Below, piece after piece: positions 1 to 9,563 of a DNA stretch of 64,000 bases. The number at the start of each line of letters is the position of its first letter. Within the stretch, counting starts at the first letter, position 1. The position numbers were made by a program, and so were the translations under genes. The notes under the pieces were generated by a model. That model was not told the DNA's origin. It saw only the letters and a list, made by a program, of their open reading frames with translations, and did not search any database. Source of the DNA: Halorubrum sp. CSM-61 (lineage in GTDB: Archaea; Halobacteriota; Halobacteria; Halobacteriales; Haloferacaceae). The stretch spans positions 23,837-87,836 of the forward strand of contig NZ_RJJW01000001.1 of assembly GCF_003781945.1 (NCBI RefSeq), given 5' to 3'.

Positions 1-150
1 CATCAATGAAGGTGTTAGCTATGAGTGAACGAAGCGTAGCTGCGAGACTTACAGAGTACTTGTTTGTGCTGACCGATTCAACAGCAGCGGTTCCTGCGCA
101 AAGAGGATGGGATCGCGCCGCTTGTGTGACTGGCTGATGGGATAGCTCAC
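1..150. other. Leader region of the IS4-type element
   Basis: No gene is supported here. The stretch directly precedes the transposase start and probably holds the left end of the insertion sequence. I could not match a terminal inverted repeat to the far side, so the element end may lie outside or at the window edge. Confidence 0.4.
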
Positions 151-1737
151 ATGACTTCTCAGGAGCACCGATTGACCGACGCCTACCTTGTCGGGTTGAC
201 ACTCACAGAGGCACTCAAAGCCGATCAGTCCCTCTGCACGGCTCTTCGAACTCTGGAGGGGCCGTTCGATTCGCTCAATGACGGCTACCCAGAGTGGCAT
301 CCAGCACCGCACTTGTTCGAGGGGATGGTACGCTTGTTACTCTACCGCGAACTCACTGGCGAAAGCTACCGTTCGCTCGCCCAGTATCCCGAACTCGCAG
401 TTGTCATCGACTTGGAGAAAATCCCCGACGAATCGGTGCTCTCGCGGACCTGGCGTAACCGGTTCGACGAGGCGACCCGGGAGTTCGTCACCACAGCCGC
501 CCACTACGTCATCAAGGAAGTCCATGATCGCGACATCTCAGCGCCAGAGGTGCGGCCTAAGGCAGAGATCGTCGACGATGAGCAAGAAGCTGCAGACCCA
601 GTAGAAGACAAATCCTTCTCACAGGAGGAGATCATCCAGACGACGCGCCTCGCGCGTGATCACGCCTTTGGTCACTTCGACTCTGGTCGGGCGTCGAACG
701 CCTCGTACGAGGACACACAATTCTTTGAGCTACAGACGTTCATGGGGATGGTCCACTGTGGAACTGCGCAGGGAGAGACTCGCTTCCAATATCGCCATGG
801 CGAAGAGTACAGCCCCCATGGTGATACCCACCTCCGCGCCGTCAAGCAGTTCGATCCCGAAGAACTCGTGAACGGATTCAACGAGACAACAGATCGCTTG
901 CTCTCCGTGATCGCCTCGGAAGCATCCTTTCGAAGGCCAGTCACCGCGGCAATCGATATCACAACTATTCCCTATTACGGAGAGGTCGAAGGAATGCCGA
1001 TGGTCAGCGGGACCAAGGATAGAGACGGTCGAGCGTTCAAATTTGCGACGCTCTCGATCATCGGGCAGAACATTCCGCTCGTTCTCGCGGTCGAACCAGT
1101 GCGAGAGAGTTCTGAGTGGGATGAGAACTCGTCGAATCAGATTCATCGCACTGTGCGACGGCTCGTTCAACGAGCGAAAGAACACGTTCCGATCGAGACA
1201 GTACTCTGTGACCGAGAGTTTGACTCGATACAAGTGTTCCAGACGCTCTCAAATCTCGATGTGAACTACCTCATTCCGAAGCGGGTCTCCAGCTCCGAAC
1301 GGGATGTACTTGAACAAATGGAGGAAGACGACCAAGAGGTGGCTGTTGAGTCGGCTTCTGTCCATGTGGAATCTGGATCGCATCCAATGCGGCTCCTGTA
1401 CGTGCCGTCGACGAGTGGTGAGGGGACGGCCGTCTTCGCGACGAATCTCCGAGTCGATCCGGAGGAAGCCGAGTCGTTCTGTCAGCGCTACAGCCGCCGG
1501 TGGCAGATCGAGAGTGAGTACAAATCGATCAAAGGTGACTTTCTCGCCAAGACCTCCTCGAAAGATTACCGTGTTCGATTGTTCTACTTCGTGTTCGCGG
1601 TCCTCTTGTACAATATCTGGCGGCTGACCGACTTCCTGCTGAAAGCAGGTGTCGACGGAGAGATGGACTATGCACCTGTGATTACTGCGGGTGAGTGTGT
1701 TGAGCTCGTTGTCTCGGCGTTGATTCCACACGACTAA
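151..1737 (+). CDS. IS4-type DDE transposase
   Basis: A 528-aa transposase that would catalyse cut-and-paste movement of its own insertion sequence. The DDE triad is readable: Asp in AIDITTIPYYG (about residue 269), Asp in VLCDREFD (about 354) and Glu in the RWQIESEYKSIK segment (454 or 456). The Y-x-x-x-x-K spacing around the last Glu (YKSIKGDF) fits the IS4 Y-(2)R-(3)E-(6)K type signature. A long acidic insert separates the N-terminal helical domain from the catalytic core, as in haloarchaeal members. The frame is intact and full length, so the copy may be active. The nearest downstream gene is on the opposite strand. The exact IS subgroup is not determined. Confidence 0.88.
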   Translation: MTSQEHRLTDAYLVGLTLTEALKADQSLCTALRTLEGPFDSLNDGYPEWHPAPHLFEGMVRLLLYRELTGESYRSLAQYPELAVVIDLEKIPDESVLSRTWRNRFDEATREFVTTAAHYVIKEVHDRDISAPEVRPKAEIVDDEQEAADPVEDKSFSQEEIIQTTRLARDHAFGHFDSGRASNASYEDTQFFELQTFMGMVHCGTAQGETRFQYRHGEEYSPHGDTHLRAVKQFDPEELVNGFNETTDRLLSVIASEASFRRPVTAAIDITTIPYYGEVEGMPMVSGTKDRDGRAFKFATLSIIGQNIPLVLAVEPVRESSEWDENSSNQIHRTVRRLVQRAKEHVPIETVLCDREFDSIQVFQTLSNLDVNYLIPKRVSSSERDVLEQMEEDDQEVAVESASVHVESGSHPMRLLYVPSTSGEGTAVFATNLRVDPEEAESFCQRYSRRWQIESEYKSIKGDFLAKTSSKDYRVRLFYFVFAVLLYNIWRLTDFLLKAGVDGEMDYAPVITAGECVELVVSALIPHD

Positions 1738-2063
1738 TCGGCTGAGCTCTCGCTGGGTCCGCCGCTCAAGAGTGACAACCGTATTCAGCAGCGCCAAAAT
1801 CCACGCAATTTCGTATGCTCGTCCGGCAGTTCGAGAGCAAGAATTCAAAACCGATGCCTGATCGGTGAGGATCACCACGACTTGATGGCGATTTGATCCG
1901 AAACTAGCCTATCCTCCGAAACTGTGAACTTCCACAATCTCGGAGGATGGAATTGATGCGTGCCTTCTATACAGAGATATAGAAAACGAATAGAAATTGG
2001 AAATTGATTTTTTTCTTAGTAATCCGTTTCAGCGAACACTAAGTGTGACTACGGGATTTCCCG
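1738..2063. other. Intergenic region with large dyad and T-tract
   Basis: No coding frame is supported. A 9-bp inverted repeat (atcctccga at 1911-1919, tcggaggat at 1940-1948) encloses a 20-nt loop that itself contains a partial dyad. A run of eight T/C-rich bases near 2009-2017 and a cgggatttcccg palindrome near 2053 lie between the transposase and the convergent regulator gene. The dyad could be a bidirectional terminator, or part of the right end of the insertion sequence. Confidence 0.4.
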
Positions 2064-2858
2064 TTACCGTATCCCTTTGGGACCTCCACGAAGGAAAATT
2101 TCCTCTGCATCTCGCTCAACCGAATCATACTGTTCTGTCGCCCACTCAACCGCAGTCTTAGTATCATTCAGCATACAGCCCTGAATTCCTTGTTCCGTGT
2201 AAACGACGACACCGACCTCCGTTTCATCCGCTATCCATAGCCCAAACGTCCACGGAATCGTCCCGCGAAACAACGTAACGCTCGGTTTGTCTAACGCATC
2301 TTTCGTCTCCTGTGGATTCAGTTCGTATAATCGGTCGAATACGTCTCCATCGAGCACCAACTCCAGTGTAGCAGAATCATCTGTGACTGCTGCCTCGTAG
2401 AACTCAGTCGCTGAGCCTGCGAGCGCCTTCGGGACTAGCCCTCGGACGACAGATGCTCCGCGGACTGAGCAAAGCATTACATCGAGGACTGCATCGGGAA
2501 CACTGCTCTCGGCAATATGCGCAGTTGATCCCGGAAGAAACGCTTCACCGATGGGGGTCTCGGTGGGGAGCGCAGCGAGGATCGGTGCTGCGTCGGCGAG
2601 GTCGGTGAGGAACGAGGCGTACTCGTCGTGTTTGCGATATGCACACACCCCGGCGGCGGTTGCGTGCCATTCACCGTCCTGGTACTCAACGAGGTATGCG
2701 TCAGCGAGCGAGCGTAACACTCGATCAATCGTCGAGCGCGAACAGTCGAACAATTCGGTAAGGTCGCGTTTTGAGCGTGGCGCCGCGGTGAGGACACGGA
2801 GAAAACCCGACCGGTCTGCGATGAGCGCTTCAAAATCGGCGGGATCGGGTTGTTTCAT
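2064..2858 (-). CDS. Winged-helix regulator, FilR1-like
   Basis: A 264-aa haloarchaeal transcription regulator. The N-terminus (about residues 20-75) reads as a winged helix: APRSKRDLTELFDCSRSTID is the helix-turn-helix with a recognition helix, followed by LADAYLVEYQDGEWHATAAG as the wing. The remaining 180 residues resemble the FilR1/methanogen output domain that typically follows such HTHs in archaea; that assignment is from memory of the family. No DNA target can be read. It stands alone, convergent with the upstream transposase, and its promoter side faces the short Tat ORF at 3037, so that ORF may be a target. Family confident, role unknown. Confidence 0.75.
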   Translation of the reverse strand: MKQPDPADFEALIADRSGFLRVLTAAPRSKRDLTELFDCSRSTIDRVLRSLADAYLVEYQDGEWHATAAGVCAYRKHDEYASFLTDLADAAPILAALPTETPIGEAFLPGSTAHIAESSVPDAVLDVMLCSVRGASVVRGLVPKALAGSATEFYEAAVTDDSATLELVLDGDVFDRLYELNPQETKDALDKPSVTLFRGTIPWTFGLWIADETEVGVVVYTEQGIQGCMLNDTKTAVEWATEQYDSVERDAEEIFLRGGPKGIR

Positions 2859-3036
2859 TAGCGGGTTCTAGTAGCGTGAGCGTATTCAGTTCTGGGGAGG
2901 TCAATTGGCTGTACTTGAACCATATTAGCGGTTTGTGTACAGCTTGAGGGGGACCCTCAGTAAGTGAGGGGGGTGGGAGTAGTCTGGGAGGGGTACTCAT
3001 CAATTAACATGAATACAAGCCGCGAAAGAATGGCAA

Positions 3037-3486
3037 GTGGTGTGTTACCATGGAAAACCAGACTCCGACCCAGACCAGTACCAAGCCGAACTGAACGACG
3101 CTGTCGATGATGGTGGTGGTTGTACCGAGACGTGGGAAAAATTGTCGGATATACGGAGTAGTCCCGATCCGCGCCCAGGTGTTGACCGCCGGACAGTTCT
3201 AAAGATTGGATCTCTGGGAATCGCTACAACGCTCGTGCCGGGAGTTGCCACTGCAGACAATAAAAAGGATCTTGGTGATGGAAGCGATAGCACTAACGGC
3301 GAACGAGAGGTTGTCATTCAACGACTGGCCGGGAAACGTCGTAGAGAAGCAGTTGACGACGCGCTGGGTAACAGCGATGTTCAGCAGCTCCTGAATGATG
3401 CCGCCTCTGGAGCCTGTCCGAAAAACATCCACTATCATGCTGCTCGAAGGCCTCTCCAGTTGAAACCTCTCCCAAATATTAACTAG
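3037..3486 (+). CDS. Short Tat-signal protein, probably broken at its 3' end
   Basis: A 149-aa frame starting at GTG. After an acidic 45-residue leader it has a twin-arginine motif and hydrophobic stretch (DRRTVLKIGSLGIATTLVPG, about residues 50-69) with an AxA-like cleavage site, so the protein is probably exported folded. The mature part, about 75 residues, is not recognised. The last 20 residues or so look unlike coding sequence and lie just before the IS1182-type transposase at 3519, so the original C-terminus has probably been replaced by insertion-sequence DNA. Long leader plus Tat signal also occurs in halocin-like precursors, but I see no specific similarity to one. Confidence 0.5.
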   Translation: MVCYHGKPDSDPDQYQAELNDAVDDGGGCTETWEKLSDIRSSPDPRPGVDRRTVLKIGSLGIATTLVPGVATADNKKDLGDGSDSTNGEREVVIQRLAGKRRREAVDDALGNSDVQQLLNDAASGACPKNIHYHAARRPLQLKPLPNIN

Positions 3487-3518
3487 GCAGAACCCGTCTA
3501 CTGCGTAAGATTCCACCC

Positions 3519-4883
3519 GTGACGTCCAACTTCATCCGATACGATCAAGACCAGCAACACTTGCTGCCAAAGGACCTCTCGGAGTGGGTCGCTGAGGATA
3601 GTCTCGAACGATTCGTCTCCGACACTATCGACTACCTCGACGAGCAGGACCGGCTGGAGCCATTTTACCCAGTGGAAACCGACGAGAACCGGGGCAGACC
3701 GCAGTTTCATCCAGTTATGCTGCTCAAAGTCCTGGTCTTCGCCTACGCTCAGGGTATTCGTAGCTCCCGGAAAATCGACCGCCTGCTCGAACGTGATGTC
3801 GCCTTCCGTTTTCTCGCCGCGAACCAACAGCCCGACTTTCGTACCATCAGCAACTTTCGCAAGGATCATCGCCAGGACTTCAAGCACCTCTTCGTCGAGA
3901 TTCTCCAGTTGTGTCGGCAGGCCGGGATGGCACAGATGGGCGAAGTCGCGCTTGATGGCCGCCGCGTCCAGGGTGACGCCGCCCTCGATCAGAACCGAAC
4001 GAGAGCCCAGATCGAAGCGGAGATTCAGGAAGTCCTCGACGAGGCTGCCGAAGTTGATGAAGAAGAGGACGAAGAGTACGGTCCAGAGAACCGCGGCGAC
4101 GAACTGCCCGAGGAACTTCAGGACAAAGAAAGTCGTCTGGAACGGCTGCGTGAGGCGAAAGCAAAACTCGACGACATAGAGCAGGAGCAGAAAGACGAAC
4201 AGGCCGAGAAGATTCGTCAGCGAGAACAGGAAGAAGCGGAGTCAGGCGAAACGTTGCGAGGCCGGAAGCCCACGCCACCTGAAGAGATCGAACTCGACGA
4301 GGATACCAAGGCGAACATGACCGACCCGGAGAGTCAGACGATGAAAAGTTCCGACGGCTGGAAGCAGGGCTACAACGGTCAGGCGATGGTGGATTGTAAC
4401 TCACAGGTGATCGTCGCTCAAGACGTCACGACCGACGCCAACGACACACAGCAACTCGAACCGATGCTAGATGAGTGCGAGGCGGTGATTGACGAGACTC
4501 CGTCGAAACTGCTGGCGGACGCGGGCTACTGGAGTGAAGCGAACGCTGCGCTCGAAGATGAGCAGACGGAGCTGTACATCGCCACAACGAAGGGCTGGAA
4601 ACGGCGCAAGGAACTGCGAGAGAACGGGCCACCACGTGGCCCGATTCCCGATTCAGCTGGGCCAAAGGAGCTGATGGAACGGAAATTGCGGACGAAACGG
4701 GGCAGAGACATCTATCGCAAACGCGGTCAAAGCGTGGAGCCGGTGTTTGGTCAGCACGTGAATCGTGGGTTGGATCGGTTCATGTTGCGTGGGAAAGACG
4801 GGGCAGCGGCGGAGTGGTCGCTGTTCTCGGCGACGCACAACCTCTTGAAGCTCTGGCGGACACGGTGGGAGTCGGCTGGCTGA
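3519..4883 (+). CDS. IS1182-type DDE transposase
   Basis: A 454-aa transposase with a GTG start. The N-terminal domain (FHPVMLLKVLVFAYAQGIRS, DFRTISNFRK) is typical of the IS1182/IS5-like group. Catalytic acids are Asp in VALDGRRVQGD (about 146), Asp in LLADAGYW (about 334) and Glu in QSVEPVFGQHV (about 407). A charged coiled-coil-like insert of about 100 residues (Glu/Lys/Arg rich, about 165-260) separates the first and second acids, which is normal for this group. The frame is complete. It lies between a truncated Tat ORF and a 5'-truncated surface-protein frame, which suggests this copy inserted into or rearranged this locus. Confidence 0.88.
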   Translation: MTSNFIRYDQDQQHLLPKDLSEWVAEDSLERFVSDTIDYLDEQDRLEPFYPVETDENRGRPQFHPVMLLKVLVFAYAQGIRSSRKIDRLLERDVAFRFLAANQQPDFRTISNFRKDHRQDFKHLFVEILQLCRQAGMAQMGEVALDGRRVQGDAALDQNRTRAQIEAEIQEVLDEAAEVDEEEDEEYGPENRGDELPEELQDKESRLERLREAKAKLDDIEQEQKDEQAEKIRQREQEEAESGETLRGRKPTPPEEIELDEDTKANMTDPESQTMKSSDGWKQGYNGQAMVDCNSQVIVAQDVTTDANDTQQLEPMLDECEAVIDETPSKLLADAGYWSEANAALEDEQTELYIATTKGWKRRKELRENGPPRGPIPDSAGPKELMERKLRTKRGRDIYRKRGQSVEPVFGQHVNRGLDRFMLRGKDGAAAEWSLFSATHNLLKLWRTRWESAG

Positions 4884-5078
4884 TCGATTCGGTACAATCG
4901 GTCGGGCGATTTGGAGAGAACTCCGTTTTCCTCAGAGATCCATTTCAAACGAGGCGATGAGTGATCTAATTAGAGTGGGCGAGATTCGGTTTTCTTAGAC
5001 GGGCTCGAAGGCTCGCTGGAATCCGGAGACCCCACCTCTGGATTTGAAGATGGTAAGGCGAGCGCCACGATCCCGTGG

Positions 5079-6167
5079 ATGGGTGACATCGATCCGGACG
5101 CCGTATCCGTAACGGCTCACTACCCGAGCCTCGGTATTAGTCAGCCGGTCCCAGATGAGTACATCTCGGTGAGCAAGCGTATCGGCCGCGGTGACGAGGT
5201 CGAGATCGCTGGATACCCAGTCCCAGAAGACGCTGCGAGTGTCAACTTCGGCGTCACCGTAAGTGGTGAGGACGGCGAAACAGTGGGTGACACGCGCGTT
5301 GGAGCGAGAAACCCCGACTTCACCGGGGACTTCCTGCATCTGAAATCCATGCGAGTGAGCACGCTCCGCCCAGGGGCGAGCGAGGAGGTAAAGATCACGC
5401 CCCGTGTCAGTGAACAGTCGGCACTGATCGATTCGATCAGCGCGAACGTCACCGGCCCGAGCGGACAGGACATCACTACGTACTCCACAGATAACGGTGA
5501 GGGGGTTTCCTTCACAACTGATGGCGTAGGCTCTCATCGCGTTCAGTTTGACATCACGGACCAGTCCGGTAACACTTGGAGCGAAACTCTCCGAGTGAAG
5601 GCCCATGATGAAGACGTGAACCAACCGCCGAGCGTTCGGATCCGAGAGGGCTTTACTGGAACGTTCGCAGTAGTGAGCGATGGGATGGACGACGGAAGTG
5701 TGAGAACTGATGAAGGTGCGGTCAGCATTTCCGGCGTTGCTGATTCGGAGGACATCCCGAACACTGTCCACTATTACGGAAGCGAGATCTCCAACAAACA
5801 CCCGTCGACCACGCTGAATGTGATGAAATCCTCGGATGGCGAGCCACAGTCGATCCGGAAGCACGTCACCGTGTTCTATCACACCGCCAGTCTTCCGTCC
5901 GGTACAATCGTTTACCGCAACGGAGATCAGCCGCTAAAGGTGGATGGAACAACCGCCTACGGGGATATCCGCTGCCCAGAGGAGAATGATGGTTGCACGG
6001 TCGAAACGTACACCGACGCGAGCGGGTCCGTTGACATGACCGTGAACACGAACCCCGACATCGTCGAACGAACCCTTTACTGGGTCCGTCTGAACACGCC
6101 GGTGGAGCTCCCGATTCTGACCATTACCCCGACCGCCGGGGGAGTGAAAGGGGGTGTCGCAGCATGA
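5079..6167 (+). CDS. Surface protein with Ig-like repeats, 5' end missing
   Basis: A 362-aa product from the first in-frame ATG, but the same frame is open back to 4974 without any start codon or signal peptide, and the upstream translation (GLEGSLESGDPTSGFEDGKA) reads as normal protein. I infer that the true N-terminus, with its export signal, was removed by the neighbouring insertion sequence. The visible part is beta-rich with repeated short modules (SVTAHYP..., VKITPRVS..., VSISGVADS) like cadherin- or Ig-like extracellular domains; one cysteine pair is near residue 297. Its stop overlaps the ATG of the protease gene (ATGA), so the two were co-translated. Function unknown; possibly a protease partner, inhibitor or substrate. 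Confidence 0.6.
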   Translation: MGDIDPDAVSVTAHYPSLGISQPVPDEYISVSKRIGRGDEVEIAGYPVPEDAASVNFGVTVSGEDGETVGDTRVGARNPDFTGDFLHLKSMRVSTLRPGASEEVKITPRVSEQSALIDSISANVTGPSGQDITTYSTDNGEGVSFTTDGVGSHRVQFDITDQSGNTWSETLRVKAHDEDVNQPPSVRIREGFTGTFAVVSDGMDDGSVRTDEGAVSISGVADSEDIPNTVHYYGSEISNKHPSTTLNVMKSSDGEPQSIRKHVTVFYHTASLPSGTIVYRNGDQPLKVDGTTAYGDIRCPEENDGCTVETYTDASGSVDMTVNTNPDIVERTLYWVRLNTPVELPILTITPTAGGVKGGVAA

Positions 6168-7825
6168 GAGGCCGCTTCCAGATGGCCTTCTCGGTTGTAT
6201 TCGCGGTCCTGATGGTGACGGCGGCTGTCGGTCCTGCTGTCGCACAATCCGGCAGTCCGGGCGATCGAGTGAGTCCCCGAGCCTCAGACGCGGTCGGAAC
6301 ATTCGGATACGATGTTCCGGATGAAGTGGTCAGCTATGGAGCAGGTGCGAACCCTGGAATGTTCGTCTCCGTGGAATCCAGCGAGGACTTAGAATCGCTT
6401 GAATCGTGGGCGGACGCGTCTCAGGAACGCACGGTGATAACGCGCTACAACTCATCAAACACCATTCTTCTCGCCGCACCGATGGACCACGTCGGACACA
6501 CGTTCGACAGTGTGGACCGATGGCTTCCTGGTGGGGAACCCACGCTGATGTCGCTCGGGTACGTCACTGGACTGTCCTTCGACTTGAACGTGGAGAACGC
6601 GAAGCCGATCCGAGATCTCCATAGCGCGGACTCGTTCACTGCTCCACGCGGCGCGTGGTGGGCAGAAGCAACCACGTCTGGGGAATACAACGCAGATCCT
6701 TTCGCGTGGAGTGAGGATGCGAACCAGACCGAGCTCGCTCGCGTGGGCGAGTTAGTCGGTGCTGATGACGTGTCGGCTACCGGTGCTGGAGTTGACGTGG
6801 CCGTAATCGACAGCGGCGTGAACTTCGCGAACGGCGAGTTGTTTGGAAATGGCACGTCAGGGTCGGATTTTCGCGTCGCGGACGCTCACGACTTCGTCGA
6901 GAACGAATCCACGAACCTGTCGTTCAGCCGCGAAAATCTGCCTGACGAGCTCGAGGCAGTAAACGACTCGAACGGGCACGGGTCGTGGGTTGCGAGCTCG
7001 ATTCTGAACGCGGAGTCCGGGATCGCGCCCGAAGCCGATCTGATGGCGTACCGGGCTCTGAACGCCGATGGTCAAGGCGAGACCTCGGACATTCGCAACG
7101 CCATTTCTCGAGCGGATCGCGAGGGCGCAGACATCATCGTGATGTCTCTCGGCTCTCCGGTCTACTCAGACGCGATGGCGAACGAGCTCCGCCGGGCGCT
7201 GTCAGCGGACGGAAACGTGACCGGCGCGTTTGTGGCTGTTGGAAACAGTTACACGACCACGCGATACGTTGCGAGTCCAGGCGACGTCGACCGTGTAATC
7301 GGTGTTAGTGCGACCAACGGTGCGAATGCGTCAGAGGCCAAGAAAGCCTACTTCGCGAACACCGGCCCGGATACAGGCGTCGACGGCTCTGGCTCCGGTG
7401 AACACGACACTCGCGGTGCGCAACCTGATACCGCTGCTCCCGGCATGAAAATCACTGCACCCGTGGCTGACACGGACGGGAACCTCAAGAACCGAACTCT
7501 GTCCGGGACGTCGATGGCCGCACCCATCGCGGGCGGTGTGGGCGCGCTTCTGTTGGACGCAGACTCCGGGCTGGTTGGAAAACCGATCGAGTTCCACACT
7601 CGGATCGTAGACTCGGGCGCTCACACGCCGAACATCGGCATCACGGAATCGCGCGGCGGAATGGTAAACGCAACTCGAGCAATCAACGGATGGAACAACA
7701 CTGACGCGCCGGATCGTGACCTGAACCCGGACACTCAGGGGCGAGATGACGCGAACCGGATCCTTGCCGGTGATATCGGGATGCAAATGGCCCGAATCAG
7801 CGAGTGGTCAGGGTGGATCGCCTAA
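6164..7825 (+). CDS. Secreted subtilisin-like (S8) serine protease
   Basis: A 553-aa peptidase. A Sec signal peptide is clear (MRGRFQMAFSVVFAVLMVTA followed by AVGPAVAQ). The catalytic triad of family S8 is visible: Asp in VAVIDSGVN (about 216), His in NGHGSWVAS (about 272) and Ser in SGTSMAAPIAGG (about 450), with the oxyanion Asn region around VAVGNS. About 180 residues between signal and catalytic domain could be a propeptide or a fused binding domain. It differs from classical halolysins, which use the Tat route and carry a C-terminal extension. Translation is coupled to the Ig-like frame upstream (ATGA) and to the Tat protein downstream (TAATG). This suggests a three-gene extracellular module rather than a nutritional protease. 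Confidence 0.85.
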   Translation: MRGRFQMAFSVVFAVLMVTAAVGPAVAQSGSPGDRVSPRASDAVGTFGYDVPDEVVSYGAGANPGMFVSVESSEDLESLESWADASQERTVITRYNSSNTILLAAPMDHVGHTFDSVDRWLPGGEPTLMSLGYVTGLSFDLNVENAKPIRDLHSADSFTAPRGAWWAEATTSGEYNADPFAWSEDANQTELARVGELVGADDVSATGAGVDVAVIDSGVNFANGELFGNGTSGSDFRVADAHDFVENESTNLSFSRENLPDELEAVNDSNGHGSWVASSILNAESGIAPEADLMAYRALNADGQGETSDIRNAISRADREGADIIVMSLGSPVYSDAMANELRRALSADGNVTGAFVAVGNSYTTTRYVASPGDVDRVIGVSATNGANASEAKKAYFANTGPDTGVDGSGSGEHDTRGAQPDTAAPGMKITAPVADTDGNLKNRTLSGTSMAAPIAGGVGALLLDADSGLVGKPIEFHTRIVDSGAHTPNIGITESRGGMVNATRAINGWNNTDAPDRDLNPDTQGRDDANRILAGDIGMQMARISEWSGWIA

Positions 7826-8661
7826 TGGCCTCGCCCGGGAGCCAGTCTGTTTCCAGTTCCAGCGAAACAGGCTCAAACCTCTTTGATGAGCGGCGCGTCA
7901 CACGGCGTGACGCGGTCGCGAAAGCTGGGAAGGCGCTCACGGGCGGCATGGGTATTCTCGCCGTGTCCGGCTCGGCGACGGCGTCTCACGGGGATACAAA
8001 ACCGGACCACGTAACGATCAGCGAAGACATCGGGTGGTTGAGTTATTACTCACCTATGTTGGACCTTCGGCACGTTCCTATCGAGAATCACCCGCAACTC
8101 CTCGGATGGCGGTTCAGTTCCCCCGAATACGAAACCGAAGTGGGCGTCTACATGGCCGAGTACGCGGTCCAAGATGACGTTCTGACGTTGACGTCGCACG
8201 CGGGCGACCACGAGTTCGTGTACGTATTTGTAGACCGGGAGACGGGCGAAGTCGACCACGTAGCGTACACTGCCTACCACTGGTTACAAGGTTACGTCAC
8301 GAACCCGAACGTAAACACCGAGGACGGCGGCGCTCACCCAACGCTGATGGTCGCACCGACGTACCACAACTACGTCCCACAGTCCAGCGCGACCTCGAGC
8401 TCGATCCTCCTGGACGTTGATTCGTTAGGAGACCCCGGCGAGAGAACAGGCCCGCTGTATCAGTGGCTCTCGAACGGCGGAGAGAGTTCTCTCGCAACGG
8501 GCGCAGTCCACGAGCCATGGAACCTATCTCGACATGGCACAATGACTGATTGGTGGTCTCGAGAGGGAATCAGTGCGGTGAATTACTGGATCGTACAGGC
8601 GTGGGCCACGATCGGAATTCGTGGCGCCGACTTTGCGGATCGAGGTGATCGAGATTTATGA
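7825..8661 (+). CDS. Tat-exported protein of the protease cassette
   Basis: About 278 aa, starting at the ATG that overlaps the protease stop codon (TAATG). The N-terminus has RRVTRRDAVAKAG followed by a hydrophobic stretch ending in ATASHG, a twin-arginine signal. The mature part is rich in aromatic and His residues (WLSYYSP, YTAYHWLQGY, YHNYVPQ) without a motif I recognise. Tight coupling to the protease suggests a substrate, an inhibitor, or a component processed by it. A secreted structural protein is equally possible. Confidence 0.65.
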   Translation: MASPGSQSVSSSSETGSNLFDERRVTRRDAVAKAGKALTGGMGILAVSGSATASHGDTKPDHVTISEDIGWLSYYSPMLDLRHVPIENHPQLLGWRFSSPEYETEVGVYMAEYAVQDDVLTLTSHAGDHEFVYVFVDRETGEVDHVAYTAYHWLQGYVTNPNVNTEDGGAHPTLMVAPTYHNYVPQSSATSSSILLDVDSLGDPGERTGPLYQWLSNGGESSLATGAVHEPWNLSRHGTMTDWWSREGISAVNYWIVQAWATIGIRGADFADRGDRDL

Positions 8662-8769
8662 CAAATCCAAAACCAATCTTGGAGGGAATACCATCTCTCA
8701 AATGGTGGCTGTCCGGTGGTATGCCTCCGCCTCTACACAACACGATAGAAATAGATGTATAGAAAGAGC

Positions 8770-8776
8770 TTATAAA
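8770..8776 (+). promoter_or_regulatory. TATA box of the methyltransferase gene
   Basis: ttataaa lies 26-32 nt before the ATG at 8802, the spacing that places the transcription start at the start codon in haloarchaea. No Shine-Dalgarno is present, so the transcript is probably leaderless. Confidence 0.55.
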
Positions 8777-8801
8777 GTAACAACTGATAGGTTTCCAGAA
8801 G

Positions 8802-9563
8802 ATGCTATCTGTAACGCAGAAAATCAACAGAATTAGAGAACTTTATCAAAAGGGTGGAGTCGGTGAAGTAAGTAGTGGGATACGGAGATTCATTGCGTAC
8901 CGCAAATATGTGGTTGCCACATGGTGGATCTTCAGAACGTCAGACGACAACACGGAGGCATACCGTCGATTGATGAAATACCGAATCGAGAACTTCGGTC
9001 CTGATGAATCAGTCGGTGGTTTTGAAGACGACATCGGGCAGCTGCAATTCGACTTCCTGAAGCGTCAAGGATTGTCCCCAAGTGATACTCTCCTCGATCT
9101 CGGGTGTGGTGTTCTTCGAGGAGGTCGATTCTACATCCCCTACCTCGAGCAAGGGAACTACATCGGGATGGACATCTCTCCAGATGCCATTGAAGAGGGG
9201 AAGAAGATCGTGGGCCATGAGATTGAGAAAAAGCAACCTCAATTCTACGTAAACGACGATCTCAAGTTCGCTGACGTTGCGGAAGAAGCGGACTACATCA
9301 TCGCCCAAAGCGTGTTTTCACACCTCCCAAAAGAAGATATCCGCGAATGCTTCACCCACCTACACCGCGTTCTCGATACTGATGGTGTGTTCTACGCCAC
9401 GTTCTCGGACGAAGAAGACGACCGAGACAAGAATTTCGCATATCCAAATGGCGAGCTCATCGATTTGGCCGAGGACTGTGGCCTGAACGCCACACTACTC
9501 ACACTCGAGGAATATCCTCATCCATACGGTCAACGGATGCTTGAGATCAGTCTTCAAAACTGA
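8802..9563 (+). CDS. Class I SAM-dependent methyltransferase
   Basis: A 253-aa protein. The SAM-binding motif I is LLDLGCGVLRGG (about residues 97-108), followed by IGMDISPDAIEEG as the acidic motif II loop and YIIAQSVFSHLP as motif III/IV, the pattern of small-molecule or sugar methyltransferases. The 90-residue N-terminal region is helical and unassigned. Base composition and codon use are less GC-rich than the element genes downstream, consistent with separate acquisition. The substrate cannot be deduced; cell-envelope glycan methylation is one possibility because a flippase occurs further along the window. Confidence 0.8.
   Translation: MLSVTQKINRIRELYQKGGVGEVSSGIRRFIAYRKYVVATWWIFRTSDDNTEAYRRLMKYRIENFGPDESVGGFEDDIGQLQFDFLKRQGLSPSDTLLDLGCGVLRGGRFYIPYLEQGNYIGMDISPDAIEEGKKIVGHEIEKKQPQFYVNDDLKFADVAEEADYIIAQSVFSHLPKEDIRECFTHLHRVLDTDGVFYATFSDEEDDRDKNFAYPNGELIDLAEDCGLNATLLTLEEYPHPYGQRMLEISLQN

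Noticed and set aside
4995-5882. 295-codon minus-strand frame over the surface protein
   Set aside because: It reads somewhat protein-like, but the plus strand continues seamlessly into the protease operon with start/stop coupling.
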